A stretch of 64,000 nt of DNA from Rhodoferax lacus (GTDB lineage Bacteria; Pseudomonadota; Gammaproteobacteria; Burkholderiales; Burkholderiaceae_C), in contig NZ_QFZK01000003.1 in NCBI RefSeq assembly GCF_003415675.1, forward strand, positions 339,912 through 403,911, read 5' to 3'. The translations under genes and the position numbers were made by a program. The notes under the pieces are model-generated. The model did no database searches, had not been told where the DNA came from, and saw nothing but the letters and a program-made list of their open reading frames with translations. Shown here one piece after another: positions 1-9,629 of the stretch. The first letter of the stretch is position 1, and every line of letters starts with the position of its first letter.

Positions 1-19
1 ACCTGGAGGAGGCCATCGC

Positions 20-1438
20 ATGACACACACCACCACCCTGATCCGCAACGGCCGCATCATCACCGCCAGCGACGACTACGTGGCCGATGTGCTGCTGCAG
101 GACGGCAAGGTTCACACCATAGGCAAGGGCATTGAGGTGGGGCCCGATGTACGCGTGGTCGACGCCAGCGGCCTGTATGTGCTGCCCGGCGGCGTGGACA
201 CCCATGTGCACCTGGAAAACGTGATTGGCCCGACCATCACCACCGACACCTTTGCCAGCGGCACCAAGGCCGCGGCCTTTGGCGGCACCACAACCATCGT
301 GGACTTTGCGCTGCAGACCGAACTGGATTCTCCACTGGGTGCGATTGCGCGGGCGCAACGCTCGGCCGAGTCGCAGGTGAATGTGGACTACAGCCTGCAC
401 GTGATCATCAAGCGCGTGGACGAGCAGGTGCTGCGCGATGTGCGCCACGCCATGCACTTTGAAGGCGTGACCAGCTTCAAGATGTTCATGGCCTACCCCG
501 GCGTGATGATGGCCGACGATGCCTCCATCTTCCGCATGCTGCGCCAGGTGGGCGCGGACGGCGGCATGGTCGCGTTGCATGCCGAGAACGGCACGGTGAT
601 TGACCTCTTGATCAAGGAGGCGCTGGAGGCCGGCCACACCTCGCCGCGCTACCACGCGCTCACCCGCCCCTCGCTGATGGAGGGTGAGGCCACGCACCGC
701 GGCATCCGCCTGGCCGAGCTGGCGCAGGCGCCCATCTACTTTGTGCATGTGTCCAGCAACGACGCCTTGAAGCACATCGTGAGTGCGCGCGCCGAAGGCA
801 TCCCCGTGTTTGCCGAGACCTGCCCGCACTACCTGCTGTTTGACGACTCGGTGTACGACAACGACGACTTCGAGACCGCCAAATACGTGATGACGCCGCC
901 GCTGCGCAAGCCCGACGACCAGAAGCACCTGTGGCGTGCCCTGCGCTATGACGATCTGCAGGTGATTGCCACCGACCACTGCCCCTTCTGCATGAAGGAG
1001 GGCCATCTGGGCCTGCGCAGCTCCAAGCTGCGCGGCACCAAGAACTTTGCCGAGATTCCCAATGGCGCACCGGGCATAGAGACGCGCCTGGTCAGCCTGT
1101 TCGACATCGGCGTGATGCAGGGCAAACTGTCGCTCAACCGTTTTGTGGAGCTGACCTCCACCACACCGGCCAAGCTCTTCGGCCTGTTCCCCAAAAAGGG
1201 CACAGTGGCCGTGGGCAGCGACGCCGACATCGTGCTGTTCAACCCGAACGTGTCGCAGACCATCCACGCCAAGCACCTGCACAGCAACTGCGACCACACC
1301 CTGCTCGAAGGCCGCAGCCTGCAGGGCCGGGTCGAAAAAGTGTTTCTGCGCGGCAACCTGATTGTGGACGGCGAGCACTGGCACGGGCGCGAGGGCATGG
1401 GCCAGTTCGTCAAGCGCGGCGAGGTGCGTGCCTTCTAA
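20..1438 (+). CDS. hydA: Dihydropyrimidinase / D-hydantoinase
   Basis: Cyclic amidohydrolase of 472 aa that opens dihydrouracil/dihydrothymine or 5-substituted hydantoin rings in the cytoplasm (reductive pyrimidine catabolism). The binuclear-metal ligands of the family are all visible: H62 and H64 in the HVH motif, K154 (the lysine that becomes carbamylated, in SFKMFMAY), H187, H243 and D319 in ATDH. Length matches the family (about 460-490 aa). The ATG at 20 follows a strong GGAGGAGG ribosome site, so the start is well placed although the upstream gene lies outside the window. A RpiR-type regulator and ureidoglycolate lyase follow on the same strand, supporting a nitrogen-from-pyrimidine/ureide role. 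Substrate specificity within the family cannot be read from the sequence. Confidence 0.95.
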   Translation: MTHTTTLIRNGRIITASDDYVADVLLQDGKVHTIGKGIEVGPDVRVVDASGLYVLPGGVDTHVHLENVIGPTITTDTFASGTKAAAFGGTTTIVDFALQTELDSPLGAIARAQRSAESQVNVDYSLHVIIKRVDEQVLRDVRHAMHFEGVTSFKMFMAYPGVMMADDASIFRMLRQVGADGGMVALHAENGTVIDLLIKEALEAGHTSPRYHALTRPSLMEGEATHRGIRLAELAQAPIYFVHVSSNDALKHIVSARAEGIPVFAETCPHYLLFDDSVYDNDDFETAKYVMTPPLRKPDDQKHLWRALRYDDLQVIATDHCPFCMKEGHLGLRSSKLRGTKNFAEIPNGAPGIETRLVSLFDIGVMQGKLSLNRFVELTSTTPAKLFGLFPKKGTVAVGSDADIVLFNPNVSQTIHAKHLHSNCDHTLLEGRSLQGRVEKVFLRGNLIVDGEHWHGREGMGQFVKRGEVRAF

Positions 1439-1465
1439 GCCCTTTGCCTCCCCTATCATCGGTCC

Positions 1466-2368
1466 ATGAAAACAGCAAAACCGAGCACGCTGGAAGGCCT
1501 GCGTGCCTTGATAGGCCAACAGAGCGAACAGCTCACGCCGCGCATGCGCGATGCTGCCAACTACGCGATGGAGCACCCCAACGACATCGCCCTCAACCCG
1601 GTTGCCTCTGTGGCCAGGCAGTCGGCCATCGCACCGGCCGCCTTCATCCGCCTGGCCAAGGCGCTGGGCTTTGAGGGCTACTCGGACTTGCAGCGGCTGT
1701 TTCGCGCGCCACTCCAGCAGGCCGCCAAGCCCACGCACAGCGAGCGTATCCGCCACTTTGGCGGCGAGCTCTCGCTGGACGACCCGCAAAATCCGGTGGC
1801 CGTGCTGCAGGCCTTCAGCCAGGCCAACATTGTTTCGCTGCAGCACCTGCAGGCCGATGCCGCAGCCCTGCCGCTCCAGAAAGCCATTGCCCTGATCCAG
1901 GGCGCGCGCCTGGTGCATGTGATCGGCCTGCGCCGCTCCTACGCGCTGGCCGCCTACCTGGCCTACGCCTTAAACCGCGTGAAGCAGCCGGCGGTGCAGA
2001 TCACCGCGCAGGGCGGCAGCGTGGCCGAGCAGGCCGCTGTGGCCAATGCGCAGGATGTGCTGGTGGCCATCAGCTTCCCGCCCTATGCCCCGGACACGCT
2101 CACGGTCTGTGCCCAGGCCAAGGCGCAAGGCGCCAAATTGCTGGTGATTACCAACGGCGTGCTCAGCCCGCTGGCCAAGAATGCCGACCTGGTGCTGGAA
2201 GTGAATGACGCCGAGCTCAAGGGCTTTCGCTCGCTCACCTCGGCCTTCTGCCTGGTGCAGACGCTGGCCATGGGCATTGCCTTTGGCAAGCGCAAGCCGC
2301 GCGGCAAGGCCGGGGCTGCAGCACGGGCCGAGGCCGAGGCGCTGGACCTGGGCAGCATTGACTGCTGA
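1466..2368 (+). CDS. MurR/RpiR-family transcriptional regulator
   Basis: 300-aa regulator with the RpiR layout: an N-terminal helix-turn-helix (about residues 10-85, including the VASVARQSAIAPAAFIRLAK stretch) and a C-terminal SIS sugar-isomerase-like sensor domain (about 130-260, with AISFPPYAPDT and LVITNGVLSPLAKNADL). It lies 27 bp after dihydropyrimidinase and 32 bp before the AllA-like gene, so it probably controls this catabolic cluster. Effector unknown; SIS domains usually bind phosphosugars, but members next to hydantoinase/ureide genes presumably sense a pathway intermediate (inference). Confidence 0.9.
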   Translation: MKTAKPSTLEGLRALIGQQSEQLTPRMRDAANYAMEHPNDIALNPVASVARQSAIAPAAFIRLAKALGFEGYSDLQRLFRAPLQQAAKPTHSERIRHFGGELSLDDPQNPVAVLQAFSQANIVSLQHLQADAAALPLQKAIALIQGARLVHVIGLRRSYALAAYLAYALNRVKQPAVQITAQGGSVAEQAAVANAQDVLVAISFPPYAPDTLTVCAQAKAQGAKLLVITNGVLSPLAKNADLVLEVNDAELKGFRSLTSAFCLVQTLAMGIAFGKRKPRGKAGAAARAEAEALDLGSIDC

Positions 2369-2400
2369 ATGCCCTGCCGCCTTTAGCCCCCAACCCACCT

Positions 2401-2910
2401 ATGACCCCACGCACCCTGCCCATTGAGCCCCTGACGCCTGAGGCCTTTGCGCCCTTTGGCGATGTCATTGCGGCACGAGCGGACGCAAAAACCTTTGCCA
2501 TCAACCAGGGCTTTGCCACGCGCTTTCACGACCTGGCACGTGTGGACGTGGGCGAAGAGGGCGGGGCGGTGTGCGTGAGTATTTTCCAGGCGCGCCCGCG
2601 CAGCCTGCCCATGCGCTTAAGCATCATGGAGCGCCACCCGCTGGGCAGCCAGGCCTTTGTGGCCATGAGCGAGCTGCCGTTTCTGGTGGTGGTGGCGCCG
2701 CCTGATACGGTGCTGGATCTGGGCGCCATCCGTTGCTTTCGGGCCGGGCCCGGGCAGGGCGTCAACTACGCCAGAGGTGTTTGGCACCACCCGCTGATTG
2801 CGCTGGAGCGGCCGTCCGACTTTCTGGTGCTGGACCGCGCGGGCGCTGCGGGCCACTCCAATCTGGACGAGGTCGATGTGCAGAACGCCCTGCTGTGGGT
2901 ATGGAACTGA
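2401..2910 (+). CDS. allA: Ureidoglycolate lyase
   Basis: 169-aa protein of the AllA family, which splits ureidoglycolate to glyoxylate and urea at the end of allantoin catabolism. Family hallmarks are the N-terminal PLTPEAFAPFGDVI block, the central MERHPLGSQAF block and the C-terminal YARGVWHHPLIAL segment of the cupin-like fold. Length is close to the usual 160-170 aa. Same strand and close spacing to the RpiR regulator and dihydropyrimidinase suggest one unit. It ends 19 bp before the convergent GGDEF/EAL gene. Confidence 0.9.
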   Translation: MTPRTLPIEPLTPEAFAPFGDVIAARADAKTFAINQGFATRFHDLARVDVGEEGGAVCVSIFQARPRSLPMRLSIMERHPLGSQAFVAMSELPFLVVVAPPDTVLDLGAIRCFRAGPGQGVNYARGVWHHPLIALERPSDFLVLDRAGAAGHSNLDEVDVQNALLWVWN

Positions 2911-2929
2911 GCCGGGCGCTGAATGCCGC

Positions 2930-5020
2930 TCAGCCCTGCGCCCACGCACCGGAGCGCAACCACTCCGCGCACCAGTCCGGGAACTGCGCCGCTGGCATGG
3001 GCCGGGCAATGCCATAGCCCTGCACGTGGTGGCAGCCCAGCTGGCGCAGCGCCACCGCGTGGGCCATGGTCTCTACGCCTTCGGCCACTATCTGCCGGTC
3101 AAAGGCTTTGGCCAGTTCGATGATGCCGCGCACAATGCCCCGGTCGTCCGGGTCCACCAGCATGTCGCGCACAAAGCTCTGGTCAATCTTGAGCGTGTGC
3201 ACCGGCAGCTGGCGCAGGTAGGTCAGCGACGAGTAGCCGGTGCCGAAGTCATCGAGCGCAAAGCGTACGCCCAGTTCCATGCAGTTGTGCAGGATGTCAA
3301 CGGCCTGGCGCATCTCGCCAATGGCGGCGGTTTCCAGCACCTCCAGCTCCAGTCGCGAGGCCGCCACGTCGGGGTAGCGCGCCAGGGTCTGGGCCAGGCG
3401 CTCGCAGAAGTCGGCGCGCAGCAGGTGGTTGGCACTGATGTTCACGCTGACCCGGGTGTGCAGCCCCAGCGCCTGCCAGTTGCGCAGCTGGGTAAGCGCC
3501 GTTTCCATGACCCATTCGCCCAAGGGCGCCTCCAGGTGGCTGCCATTCAGGCAGGCCAGGAATGCACCGGGCGGCAGCAGCCCGCGTGTGGGGTGCTGCC
3601 AGCGTATCAGGGCCTCGGCCCCCAGGACCTCACCACTCTGCAGGTCCACCTGGGGCTGGTAGAACAGTACAAATTCACGGCTCTGCAGGGCCGCTTCCAT
3701 CTCGTCCAGAAAGGCCCGGTTGCTTTGCGCGGCGCGGTCCATCTCGGTGTCAAACAGCTGGTAGCGGTTCTTGCCCGCCTGCTTGGCCTGGTACATGGCC
3801 ATGTCGGCATGGCGCAGCAGGATGTCGGGGTCGGCCCGGTCGCTGGGGTAGAGGCTCACGCCAATACTGGCCGACAGGCTGATCTGCTGGTCCTCGGCCT
3901 GTATGGGCAGGCGCGTGGTCTCCAGCACGCGCTCCAGTATCTGGGTGCACTCGCTGGTGGAGTGGATTTCCGAGAGCAGCAGCACAAACTCGTCGCCACC
4001 CAGGCGCGCCAGCGTGTCATCGGCGCGCAGCACGGTGCCCAGATGCTGGGCCACGCCCACCAGAACCAGGTCGCCGACGCTGTGGCCGAACTGGTCGTTG
4101 ATGGCCTTGAAGCCGTCCAGGTCCAGAAAGCAGATGGCAGTGGTCTGGCCGGTGCGGTCCGAGCGCAGCAGTGACTGCTTCAGGCGGTCGGACAACAGGC
4201 GCCGGTTGGGCAGGTTGGTCAGCGCATCGAAATTGGCCACGCGGTCGAGCTCGGCCTGGTGGGCCTTGATCTGGCTGACGTCGGTCACACACGACAGGCT
4301 GCGCACGGGCGCGCCCTGGGCATCGCGCTCCAGCTCGGCCGACACCAGCACGTCCATGACCTCGCCGTTGCGGCGCAGCAGCTGGTAGGGAACGTCGCGG
4401 ATGGAGCCACTTTGCAGGAAGTGCGGGAAGACGGTGTCCTGCGCAAACTGCGCCGAGGAGGGTGTCATGAAGGCGGTGGGCTTTTGCCCCAGCATTTCCT
4501 CACGGCTGTAGCCCAGCGTCTGGGCAAACAGATTGCTCACGCTGAGCAGCCGGCCGGACCGGTTGATGGAGTACAGCATGGCCGGTGTGGCCTCGTATAG
4601 CCGGCGTTGCGCCCGCTCGCTTTCGATGAGCTGAAGCTGGGCCTGTTTGCGCTCGGTGATGTCCATGTAGGTGCCGAACATTCTGCGCGCCGAGCCGTCC
4701 GGGTTCCAGGCCTTGATCTGGCCGCTGGAGTGGATCCAGATCCAGTGGCCGCTGGCATGGCGCATGCGGAATTCGCAGTCGTAGCGCACTGTGGCTTTGG
4801 CCAGGTGGGCCGCAATGGCGGCTTCGGTCAGGGGGAAGTCATCCGGATGCACCAGGGCTTTCCATTTGTCAAAGGTGACGGGTTGCATGGCCTCGCGCGT
4901 CAGGCCCAGAATTTCGGCCCATCGGGTATTGACTTGTAGCGCACCCGTGTTGACGTCCCAGTCCCAGGTGCCCGCACCCGTTCCGTCCAGAATGTCCTGC
5001 AAATTGCGCAGTTGTTCCAC
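2930..5020 (-). CDS. PAS-PAS-GGDEF-EAL cyclic-di-GMP signalling protein
   Basis: About 696 aa from a GTG at 5020. Two PAS domains (about 1-130 and 135-255) are followed by a GGDEF diguanylate cyclase domain (about 260-420) with an intact GGDEF in RLGGDEFVLL, and an EAL phosphodiesterase domain (about 430-690). EAL hallmarks are complete: EALIRWQHP, LDDFGTGYSS, LKIDQSF and AEGVET. Both activities could therefore be real. No transmembrane segment, so it is cytoplasmic. An upstream in-frame ATG at 5203 would overlap the preceding small gene and add a low-complexity leader; the GTG lies 25 bp after that gene's stop and starts right at the first PAS domain, so I prefer it. It is probably co-transcribed downstream of kup and the small membrane gene. 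Confidence 0.9.
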   Translation of the reverse strand: MEQLRNLQDILDGTGAGTWDWDVNTGALQVNTRWAEILGLTREAMQPVTFDKWKALVHPDDFPLTEAAIAAHLAKATVRYDCEFRMRHASGHWIWIHSSGQIKAWNPDGSARRMFGTYMDITERKQAQLQLIESERAQRRLYEATPAMLYSINRSGRLLSVSNLFAQTLGYSREEMLGQKPTAFMTPSSAQFAQDTVFPHFLQSGSIRDVPYQLLRRNGEVMDVLVSAELERDAQGAPVRSLSCVTDVSQIKAHQAELDRVANFDALTNLPNRRLLSDRLKQSLLRSDRTGQTTAICFLDLDGFKAINDQFGHSVGDLVLVGVAQHLGTVLRADDTLARLGGDEFVLLLSEIHSTSECTQILERVLETTRLPIQAEDQQISLSASIGVSLYPSDRADPDILLRHADMAMYQAKQAGKNRYQLFDTEMDRAAQSNRAFLDEMEAALQSREFVLFYQPQVDLQSGEVLGAEALIRWQHPTRGLLPPGAFLACLNGSHLEAPLGEWVMETALTQLRNWQALGLHTRVSVNISANHLLRADFCERLAQTLARYPDVAASRLELEVLETAAIGEMRQAVDILHNCMELGVRFALDDFGTGYSSLTYLRQLPVHTLKIDQSFVRDMLVDPDDRGIVRGIIELAKAFDRQIVAEGVETMAHAVALRQLGCHHVQGYGIARPMPAAQFPDWCAEWLRSGAWAQG

Positions 5021-5045
5021 TGTCGGCGCCCCTAAATCAAAGAGC

Positions 5046-5279
5046 TCACTCTGGACGGGGCTCCGTGTACACAAAATCGTACTTGGGGTCCAGCTGCTTG
5101 CGCCCGGTCTGTGCCATGGCACGGTTGGAGTAGAGGCCGGCTTCCCGGATGCCGTCGCGCACAGCCGCGCGGATGACCTTGTAGGTGATCCAGAAGACCA
5201 CAAGCACCAATAGCAGGCAGGCTAGCGCCGATCCCAGCGGGGTGTTTACTACGGCACTGAAGTTTGTGAAGTCCACCAT
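5046..5279 (-). CDS. Small single-pass membrane protein, unknown function
   Basis: 77 aa from the ATG at 5279, preceded by an AGGGAG ribosome site. Residues about 16-36 form one hydrophobic helix (SALACLLLVLVVFWITYKVI), followed by a basic cytoplasmic-looking tail ending in YDFVYTEPRPE. A longer open frame to 5441 has no convincing start or composition and overlaps the promoter side of the gene. It sits between kup (86 bp upstream) and the GGDEF/EAL gene (25 bp downstream), in the same direction. I do not recognise a family. A regulatory small protein for either neighbour is possible but unproven. Confidence 0.65.
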   Translation of the reverse strand: MVDFTNFSAVVNTPLGSALACLLLVLVVFWITYKVIRAAVRDGIREAGLYSNRAMAQTGRKQLDPKYDFVYTEPRPE

Positions 5280-5364
5280 GCGTCTCCCTGTTCGCAAAAT
5301 CTGCAGGCTGATTGTCGCCGACTCCGGGTCATAGCAGGGGCGTACCCTGTTTGCTGTGGGGGCG

Positions 5365-7242
5365 CTAGATCTGCACCCGCGTGCCCAACTCCACGACGCA
5401 GTTGTTGGGCAGGCGGAAAAAGCCCGCCACGCTGCCCGCATTGCGCGACATCAGGGCGAACAGGGTCTCGCGCCAGTGGGCCATGCCCGAGCCCTTGGTG
5501 GGTACCACAATCTCGCGGCTCAGGAAGTACGAGGTCTCAAACAGGTTGATGGACAGGCCGTGCGCCTTGCACAGCTCCAGTGCCTTGGGGATGTCGGGCG
5601 TGTTCTTGAAGCCGTAGTTCACCTGCACAGTCCAGAAACCCGGCACCAGGCTGTGCACCTCCACGCGTTCGTTGAACGGTATCCAGGGCACGTCATGGAA
5701 CACCACCGTAAGGATGAGGTTGCGCTCGTGCAGCACCTGGTTGTGCTTGAGGTTGTGCATCAGCGCCTGGGGCACGGTGCCGGGGTTGGCCACGGCATAG
5801 ACAGCCGTGCGCGGCACGCGGTGCACGCTGTCCTGCGACAGGGCGGTCACAAAGGGCAGCAGGTCGGGGTCGTCGTGGCGGATGCTCTCGATCAGCAACG
5901 CGCGGCCACGCCGCCAGGTGGCCATGACGGTGAAGATGCCAAAGCCCAGCAGCAGCGGGAACCAGCCGCCCTGGAAGAACTTGATGGAGCAGGAGGCCAC
6001 CAGCAACAGGTCCAGCGCAAGAAAGACGCTGGTGGCTGCCAGCGCCACCGGCAGGGGATAGTGCCAGCCATGGCGCACCACAAAGAAGGTCAGCAAGGTG
6101 GTGATCAGCATGGTGACGGTGACGGCAATGCCGTAGGCCGAGGCCATGGCCGAAGAACTGCCAAAGCCGTATACCGCCAGCAGCACGGCTGCCAGCAGCA
6201 GCCAGTTCACACCGGGCATGTAGATCTGCCCGGCCTCCTTGGCGGAGGTGAAGTGCACCTGCATGCGCGGCAGCAGGCCCAGTTGCATGGCCTGTTTGGT
6301 CATGGAGTAGGCGCCCGAGATCACGGCCTGCGAAGCAATCACCGTGGCCACCGTGGCCAGCACCACAGCGGGCAGCAGCCAGGCCTGTGGGAACATGCGG
6401 TAGAAGGGGTTTTCCAGGGCGCCGGGGTCACGCATCAGCAGCGCGCCCTGGCCCATGTAGTGGATGGCCAACGCCGGCAGCACCAGGCCCAGCCAGGCCA
6501 TGCGGATGGGGCGCTTGCCGAAGTGGCCCATGTCGGCGTACAGCGCCTCAGCCCCGGTAAAGGCCAGCACGATGGCACCCACGGCCACAAAAATATGCCA
6601 GCCTTGTGAGGATAGAAAACGCAGTGCCTCCAGCGGGTTGAGCGCGGCCAGGATGGCCGGTTGCTGCGCAATCTGCTGCAGGCCGGTGAGCGTGAGCACG
6701 GCAAACCACACCATGATGATGGGACCAAAGAGCTTGCCCACCACGCCGGTGCCAAAGCGCTGCATGCCAAACAGTGCCACCAGCACGGCCGCACAGATGG
6801 GCAGCACATAGGGCTTGAAGGCCGGAGTGGCCACCTCCAGGCCTTCCACCGCGCTGAGTACCGAGATGGCCGGGGTGATCACGCTGTCGCCATAAAACAG
6901 GGCCGCGCCAAACACGCCGATCAGCAACAGGATGGTGCGCTTGGTGGCGGTGCTGCCAGCGGCCTGTGCAGCCAGTGCGGTGAGCGCCATGATGCCGCCT
7001 TCACCCCGGTTGTCGGCGCGCAGGATCAGCATCACGTACTTGAGCGTGACCACCATCATCAGGCCCCAGAAGATGGTGGACACCACGCCGATCAGGTGCA
7101 ACGGGTCCAGGGGAATGCCCATGGCCGGGTTGAAGACTTCCTTCATGGTGTACAGCGGGCTGGTGCCGATGTCCCCATACACCACCCCCAGCGCCCCCAA
7201 GGTGAGTGCCGCCACGCTGTCCCGCTGTGCCTGTGTGCCCAT
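5365..7242 (-). CDS. kup: Low-affinity K+ uptake transporter Kup
   Basis: 625 aa from the ATG at 7242, the usual Kup/HAK/KT length. The family signature [18 protein letters not shown] is near the N-terminus. About twelve hydrophobic helices follow, then a hydrophilic C-terminal domain. The family imports K+ with protons across the inner membrane. The open frame extends 35 codons upstream, but those residues show no family similarity and the ATG at 7242 gives the standard N-terminus. It lies 105 bp downstream of the KdpE-like response regulator on the same strand, an unusual pairing because KdpDE normally controls kdpFABC. Confidence 0.95.
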   Translation of the reverse strand: MGTQAQRDSVAALTLGALGVVYGDIGTSPLYTMKEVFNPAMGIPLDPLHLIGVVSTIFWGLMMVVTLKYVMLILRADNRGEGGIMALTALAAQAAGSTATKRTILLLIGVFGAALFYGDSVITPAISVLSAVEGLEVATPAFKPYVLPICAAVLVALFGMQRFGTGVVGKLFGPIIMVWFAVLTLTGLQQIAQQPAILAALNPLEALRFLSSQGWHIFVAVGAIVLAFTGAEALYADMGHFGKRPIRMAWLGLVLPALAIHYMGQGALLMRDPGALENPFYRMFPQAWLLPAVVLATVATVIASQAVISGAYSMTKQAMQLGLLPRMQVHFTSAKEAGQIYMPGVNWLLLAAVLLAVYGFGSSSAMASAYGIAVTVTMLITTLLTFFVVRHGWHYPLPVALAATSVFLALDLLLVASCSIKFFQGGWFPLLLGFGIFTVMATWRRGRALLIESIRHDDPDLLPFVTALSQDSVHRVPRTAVYAVANPGTVPQALMHNLKHNQVLHERNLILTVVFHDVPWIPFNERVEVHSLVPGFWTVQVNYGFKNTPDIPKALELCKAHGLSINLFETSYFLSREIVVPTKGSGMAHWRETLFALMSRNAGSVAGFFRLPNNCVVELGTRVQI

Positions 7243-7347
7243 AGCCGCTGTCCCAAAGTCAAGAAGCCTTGACTGTGCTGCCCGGTGCATCAGGAACACA
7301 TAAGGACTGTCCCGGGCAAAACAAAACCCGGCCAAACCCTTCAGCAT

Positions 7348-8034
7348 TCAGCTGATGGCCAGCCGGTAGCCCACGCCGGTGTCGGTCAGCAGGTGGCGCG
7401 GCTCGGCCGGGTCGCGCTCGATCTTGGCGCGCAGCTGGCCCATGTAGAGGCGCAGGTAGTGGGTGTGCTCGGTGTACTCCGGCCCCCACACATCGGCCAG
7501 CAGTTGCCGGTGCGTTACCACCCGGCCCGCACTGCGCACCAGGCGTGCCAGCAGATTGAACTCGGTGGGCGTGAGGTGCAGCAACTGGCCCTGGGCCTGC
7601 ACCGTGCGCGTGGCCAGGTCGATGTGCAGATCGTCCAGGTCGTGGGTGGTTACTGCGGCAGCCAGCGCGGTGCCGCGGTGGCGCAGGGCCACGCGGATGC
7701 GGGCCAGCAATTCGCCCACGGCAAAGGGCTTGGTCAGGTAGTCATCGGCACCGGCGTCGAGCAGGCGGATTTTTTGTGCCTCCTGGTGGCGCGCCGAGAC
7801 GATCAGGATGGGCAGGCTGTGCTGGCGCCGAATGTGCTGCACCAGCTCCAGACCATCGCCATCGGGCAGGCCCAGGTCCAGCACCACCACATCGGGCAGG
7901 CTGTGCTGCAACAGGGCGCGGGCTTCGCTCAAAGTGACGGCGGTCTGCACCTCAAAGCCTTCCACGGCCAGGCTGGACTGCATCATGGCGCGGATCTCGC
8001 GGTCGTCTTCCACCACCAGGAGGCGCAGGGTCAT
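7348..8034 (-). CDS. kdpE: KdpE-like OmpR-family response regulator
   Basis: 228 aa from the ATG at 8034. Receiver domain with acidic pocket E9-D10-D11, phospho-acceptor D53 (VVVLDLGLPDGDG) and the conserved lysine in YLTKPF. A winged-helix OmpR/PhoB DNA-binding domain follows (about 130-225, ending TDTGVGYRL), as in KdpE. Its start overlaps the kinase stop by 4 bp (ATGA), so the two are translationally coupled. An upstream extension to 8298 is out of frame with the kinase and is read-through of the kinase coding strand. Likely target is the downstream kup gene (inference from position). Confidence 0.9.
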   Translation of the reverse strand: MTLRLLVVEDDREIRAMMQSSLAVEGFEVQTAVTLSEARALLQHSLPDVVVLDLGLPDGDGLELVQHIRRQHSLPILIVSARHQEAQKIRLLDAGADDYLTKPFAVGELLARIRVALRHRGTALAAAVTTHDLDDLHIDLATRTVQAQGQLLHLTPTEFNLLARLVRSAGRVVTHRQLLADVWGPEYTEHTHYLRLYMGQLRAKIERDPAEPRHLLTDTGVGYRLAIS

Positions 8035-9551
8035 GGCACATCTCCAAGAGGTTGTTGCGGATTCACCGGCAGGCTGAAGGTAAAGCAGTTGCCGCCGCCC
8101 GGGCGGGCCAAGAGTGTGAGCGTGCCGCCATGCACGGTGGCGATGGCGCGGCACAGGGCCAGGCCCAGACCGGCACCGCGTGGGCCACCTGCGTGGCCCT
8201 GGTCGCCACGGGCGTAGGGCTGAAACAGCTGCGCGTGCTGCTCCTGGGGTATGGCGGTGCCGCGGTCTTTCACCAGCACCTGCATCTGGGTGGGACACTC
8301 TGGGGGAGAGGCCTGCACCTGCAGGTCGATGGGGCCGGGGCTGTACTGCATGGCGTTGTCCAGCAGGTTGCTCAGCAGCTGGGCGACAAGCACCGGGTCC
8401 ACCTCGATCAGGGGCAGGTTCTTGGGTACCTTGGCACTGATGCGGTGGCTGGTATCGCGCAGGCGCATGCGGCCCAGCACGGCGCCCACGATTTCTTCCA
8501 TGGACTCCCAGCCGCGCTGCACGGGAGCGGCGGCATTGCTCAGCTGCACCAATTGCAAGGTGTTCTCGGTGATGTGGGAGAGGTAGGCCGCCTCGCTGGC
8601 AATGCTGTCCAGCAGGCGCGCGCGTTCGCCCGCCGGGAGTTTGTCACCCTGGCTCTGCAGGGCCGAGGCTGCGCCCACGACTGCCGCCAGCGGCGTGCGC
8701 AGGTCGTGCGAGATGGCCGCCAGAAAGGTGCTTTGCACCTGCTGCCTGTGCACCTCGGCCTGCGAGGCCTGCATGGCGTCGGCCATCTTGATGCGCGAAA
8801 GCGTTTGCGCCAGCAGGGCGCACAGGGCCTGCGCATGTTCGCGCCCCACGGTGTCGTCGGCATGGATGTTTTCAATGCACACCGCGCCCTGCATCTGGCC
8901 CACGCTGCCCAAGGGCAGGTACCAAGCGTTCAGGCCGGGCCAGCGCCCGGTGCCAGGGCCCAGGGTGGCGGCCTCGCGGATGCAGCTGCGCAGGCCGTCC
9001 TGCAGCTTGGCGCTGGTGCTCAAGCCGGTGTCCAGCGAGCCATCGGGGCGCAGGATGCCCAGCGTGTTGGGTCCGTCATAGCTGGCGTCCAGCGCCTGTT
9101 GGCCCAGCTGGACCACCTCAGCACTTGCGCTGGTAACGGCCAGTGCCGTGGCCAGCTCCTGCAGTTGCTGGGAGCGCAGGGCGCTTTGCCGGGCCAGGCT
9201 GGCCTCGCGCCGCAGACGGGAGGCCAGGCGGCTGATCACCAGGGCCACCACCAGCATGGTCAGCAGGGCAATCAGGTGCTCCTGGCTGTCCACCGCAAAC
9301 GTCCAGCGTGGCGGCACAAAGAAAAAGTTGAAGGCGGTTACCGCACCCACGGCGCAGACCACCGAGGGCAGGGGCTTCAGGGTGTAGGCCGCAATCACCA
9401 CGGCCAGCACGTAAAACATGGCCTGGCTGGTGAGCGATATCTGACTGTCCAGCGCAAAGCCACCCAGGGTGGCGGCAGCAATCAGGGCCATTACCAAGCC
9501 CCAGGTTTTCAGGGCTTGGCGGTGCGGGTCGGACAGGGTGTGTGCTGGCAT
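8031..9551 (-). CDS. kdpD: KdpD-like sensor histidine kinase lacking the N-terminal KdpD/Usp domains
   Basis: About 506 aa from the ATG at 9551 (a GTG at 9569 is an alternative). It begins almost directly with the DUF4118 four-helix membrane module of KdpD (helices within about residues 20-110, including the FNFFFVPPRWTF signature). It continues with a GAF-like region, the H-box AAISHDLRTPL, the N-box LLSNLLDNAMQYSP and a G-rich HATPase end. Full KdpD is about 890 aa; the cytosolic N-terminal KdpD and Usp domains (about 370 residues) are absent. No kdpFABC genes are in the window. Coupled by ATGA overlap to the response regulator. Confidence 0.85.
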   Translation of the reverse strand: MPAHTLSDPHRQALKTWGLVMALIAAATLGGFALDSQISLTSQAMFYVLAVVIAAYTLKPLPSVVCAVGAVTAFNFFFVPPRWTFAVDSQEHLIALLTMLVVALVISRLASRLRREASLARQSALRSQQLQELATALAVTSASAEVVQLGQQALDASYDGPNTLGILRPDGSLDTGLSTSAKLQDGLRSCIREAATLGPGTGRWPGLNAWYLPLGSVGQMQGAVCIENIHADDTVGREHAQALCALLAQTLSRIKMADAMQASQAEVHRQQVQSTFLAAISHDLRTPLAAVVGAASALQSQGDKLPAGERARLLDSIASEAAYLSHITENTLQLVQLSNAAAPVQRGWESMEEIVGAVLGRMRLRDTSHRISAKVPKNLPLIEVDPVLVAQLLSNLLDNAMQYSPGPIDLQVQASPPECPTQMQVLVKDRGTAIPQEQHAQLFQPYARGDQGHAGGPRGAGLGLALCRAIATVHGGTLTLLARPGGGNCFTFSLPVNPQQPLGDVP

Positions 9552-9629
9552 GGTGGCGCAGCGTAGCACCAGCCGTATCAGGATTGCATCAGGGCGCTGG
9601 CCCTGTAGGCCCTGAGGGGACCAAGTGGT

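Noticed and set aside
2798..4174. 458-codon plus-strand frame opposite the GGDEF/EAL gene
   Set aside because: Composition (Gln/His/Val-rich) and lack of motifs mark it as a shadow; the minus strand has intact GGDEF and EAL motifs.
8052..9566. 504-codon plus-strand frame opposite the KdpD-like gene
   Set aside because: No recognisable domain; exact antisense of a clear histidine kinase.
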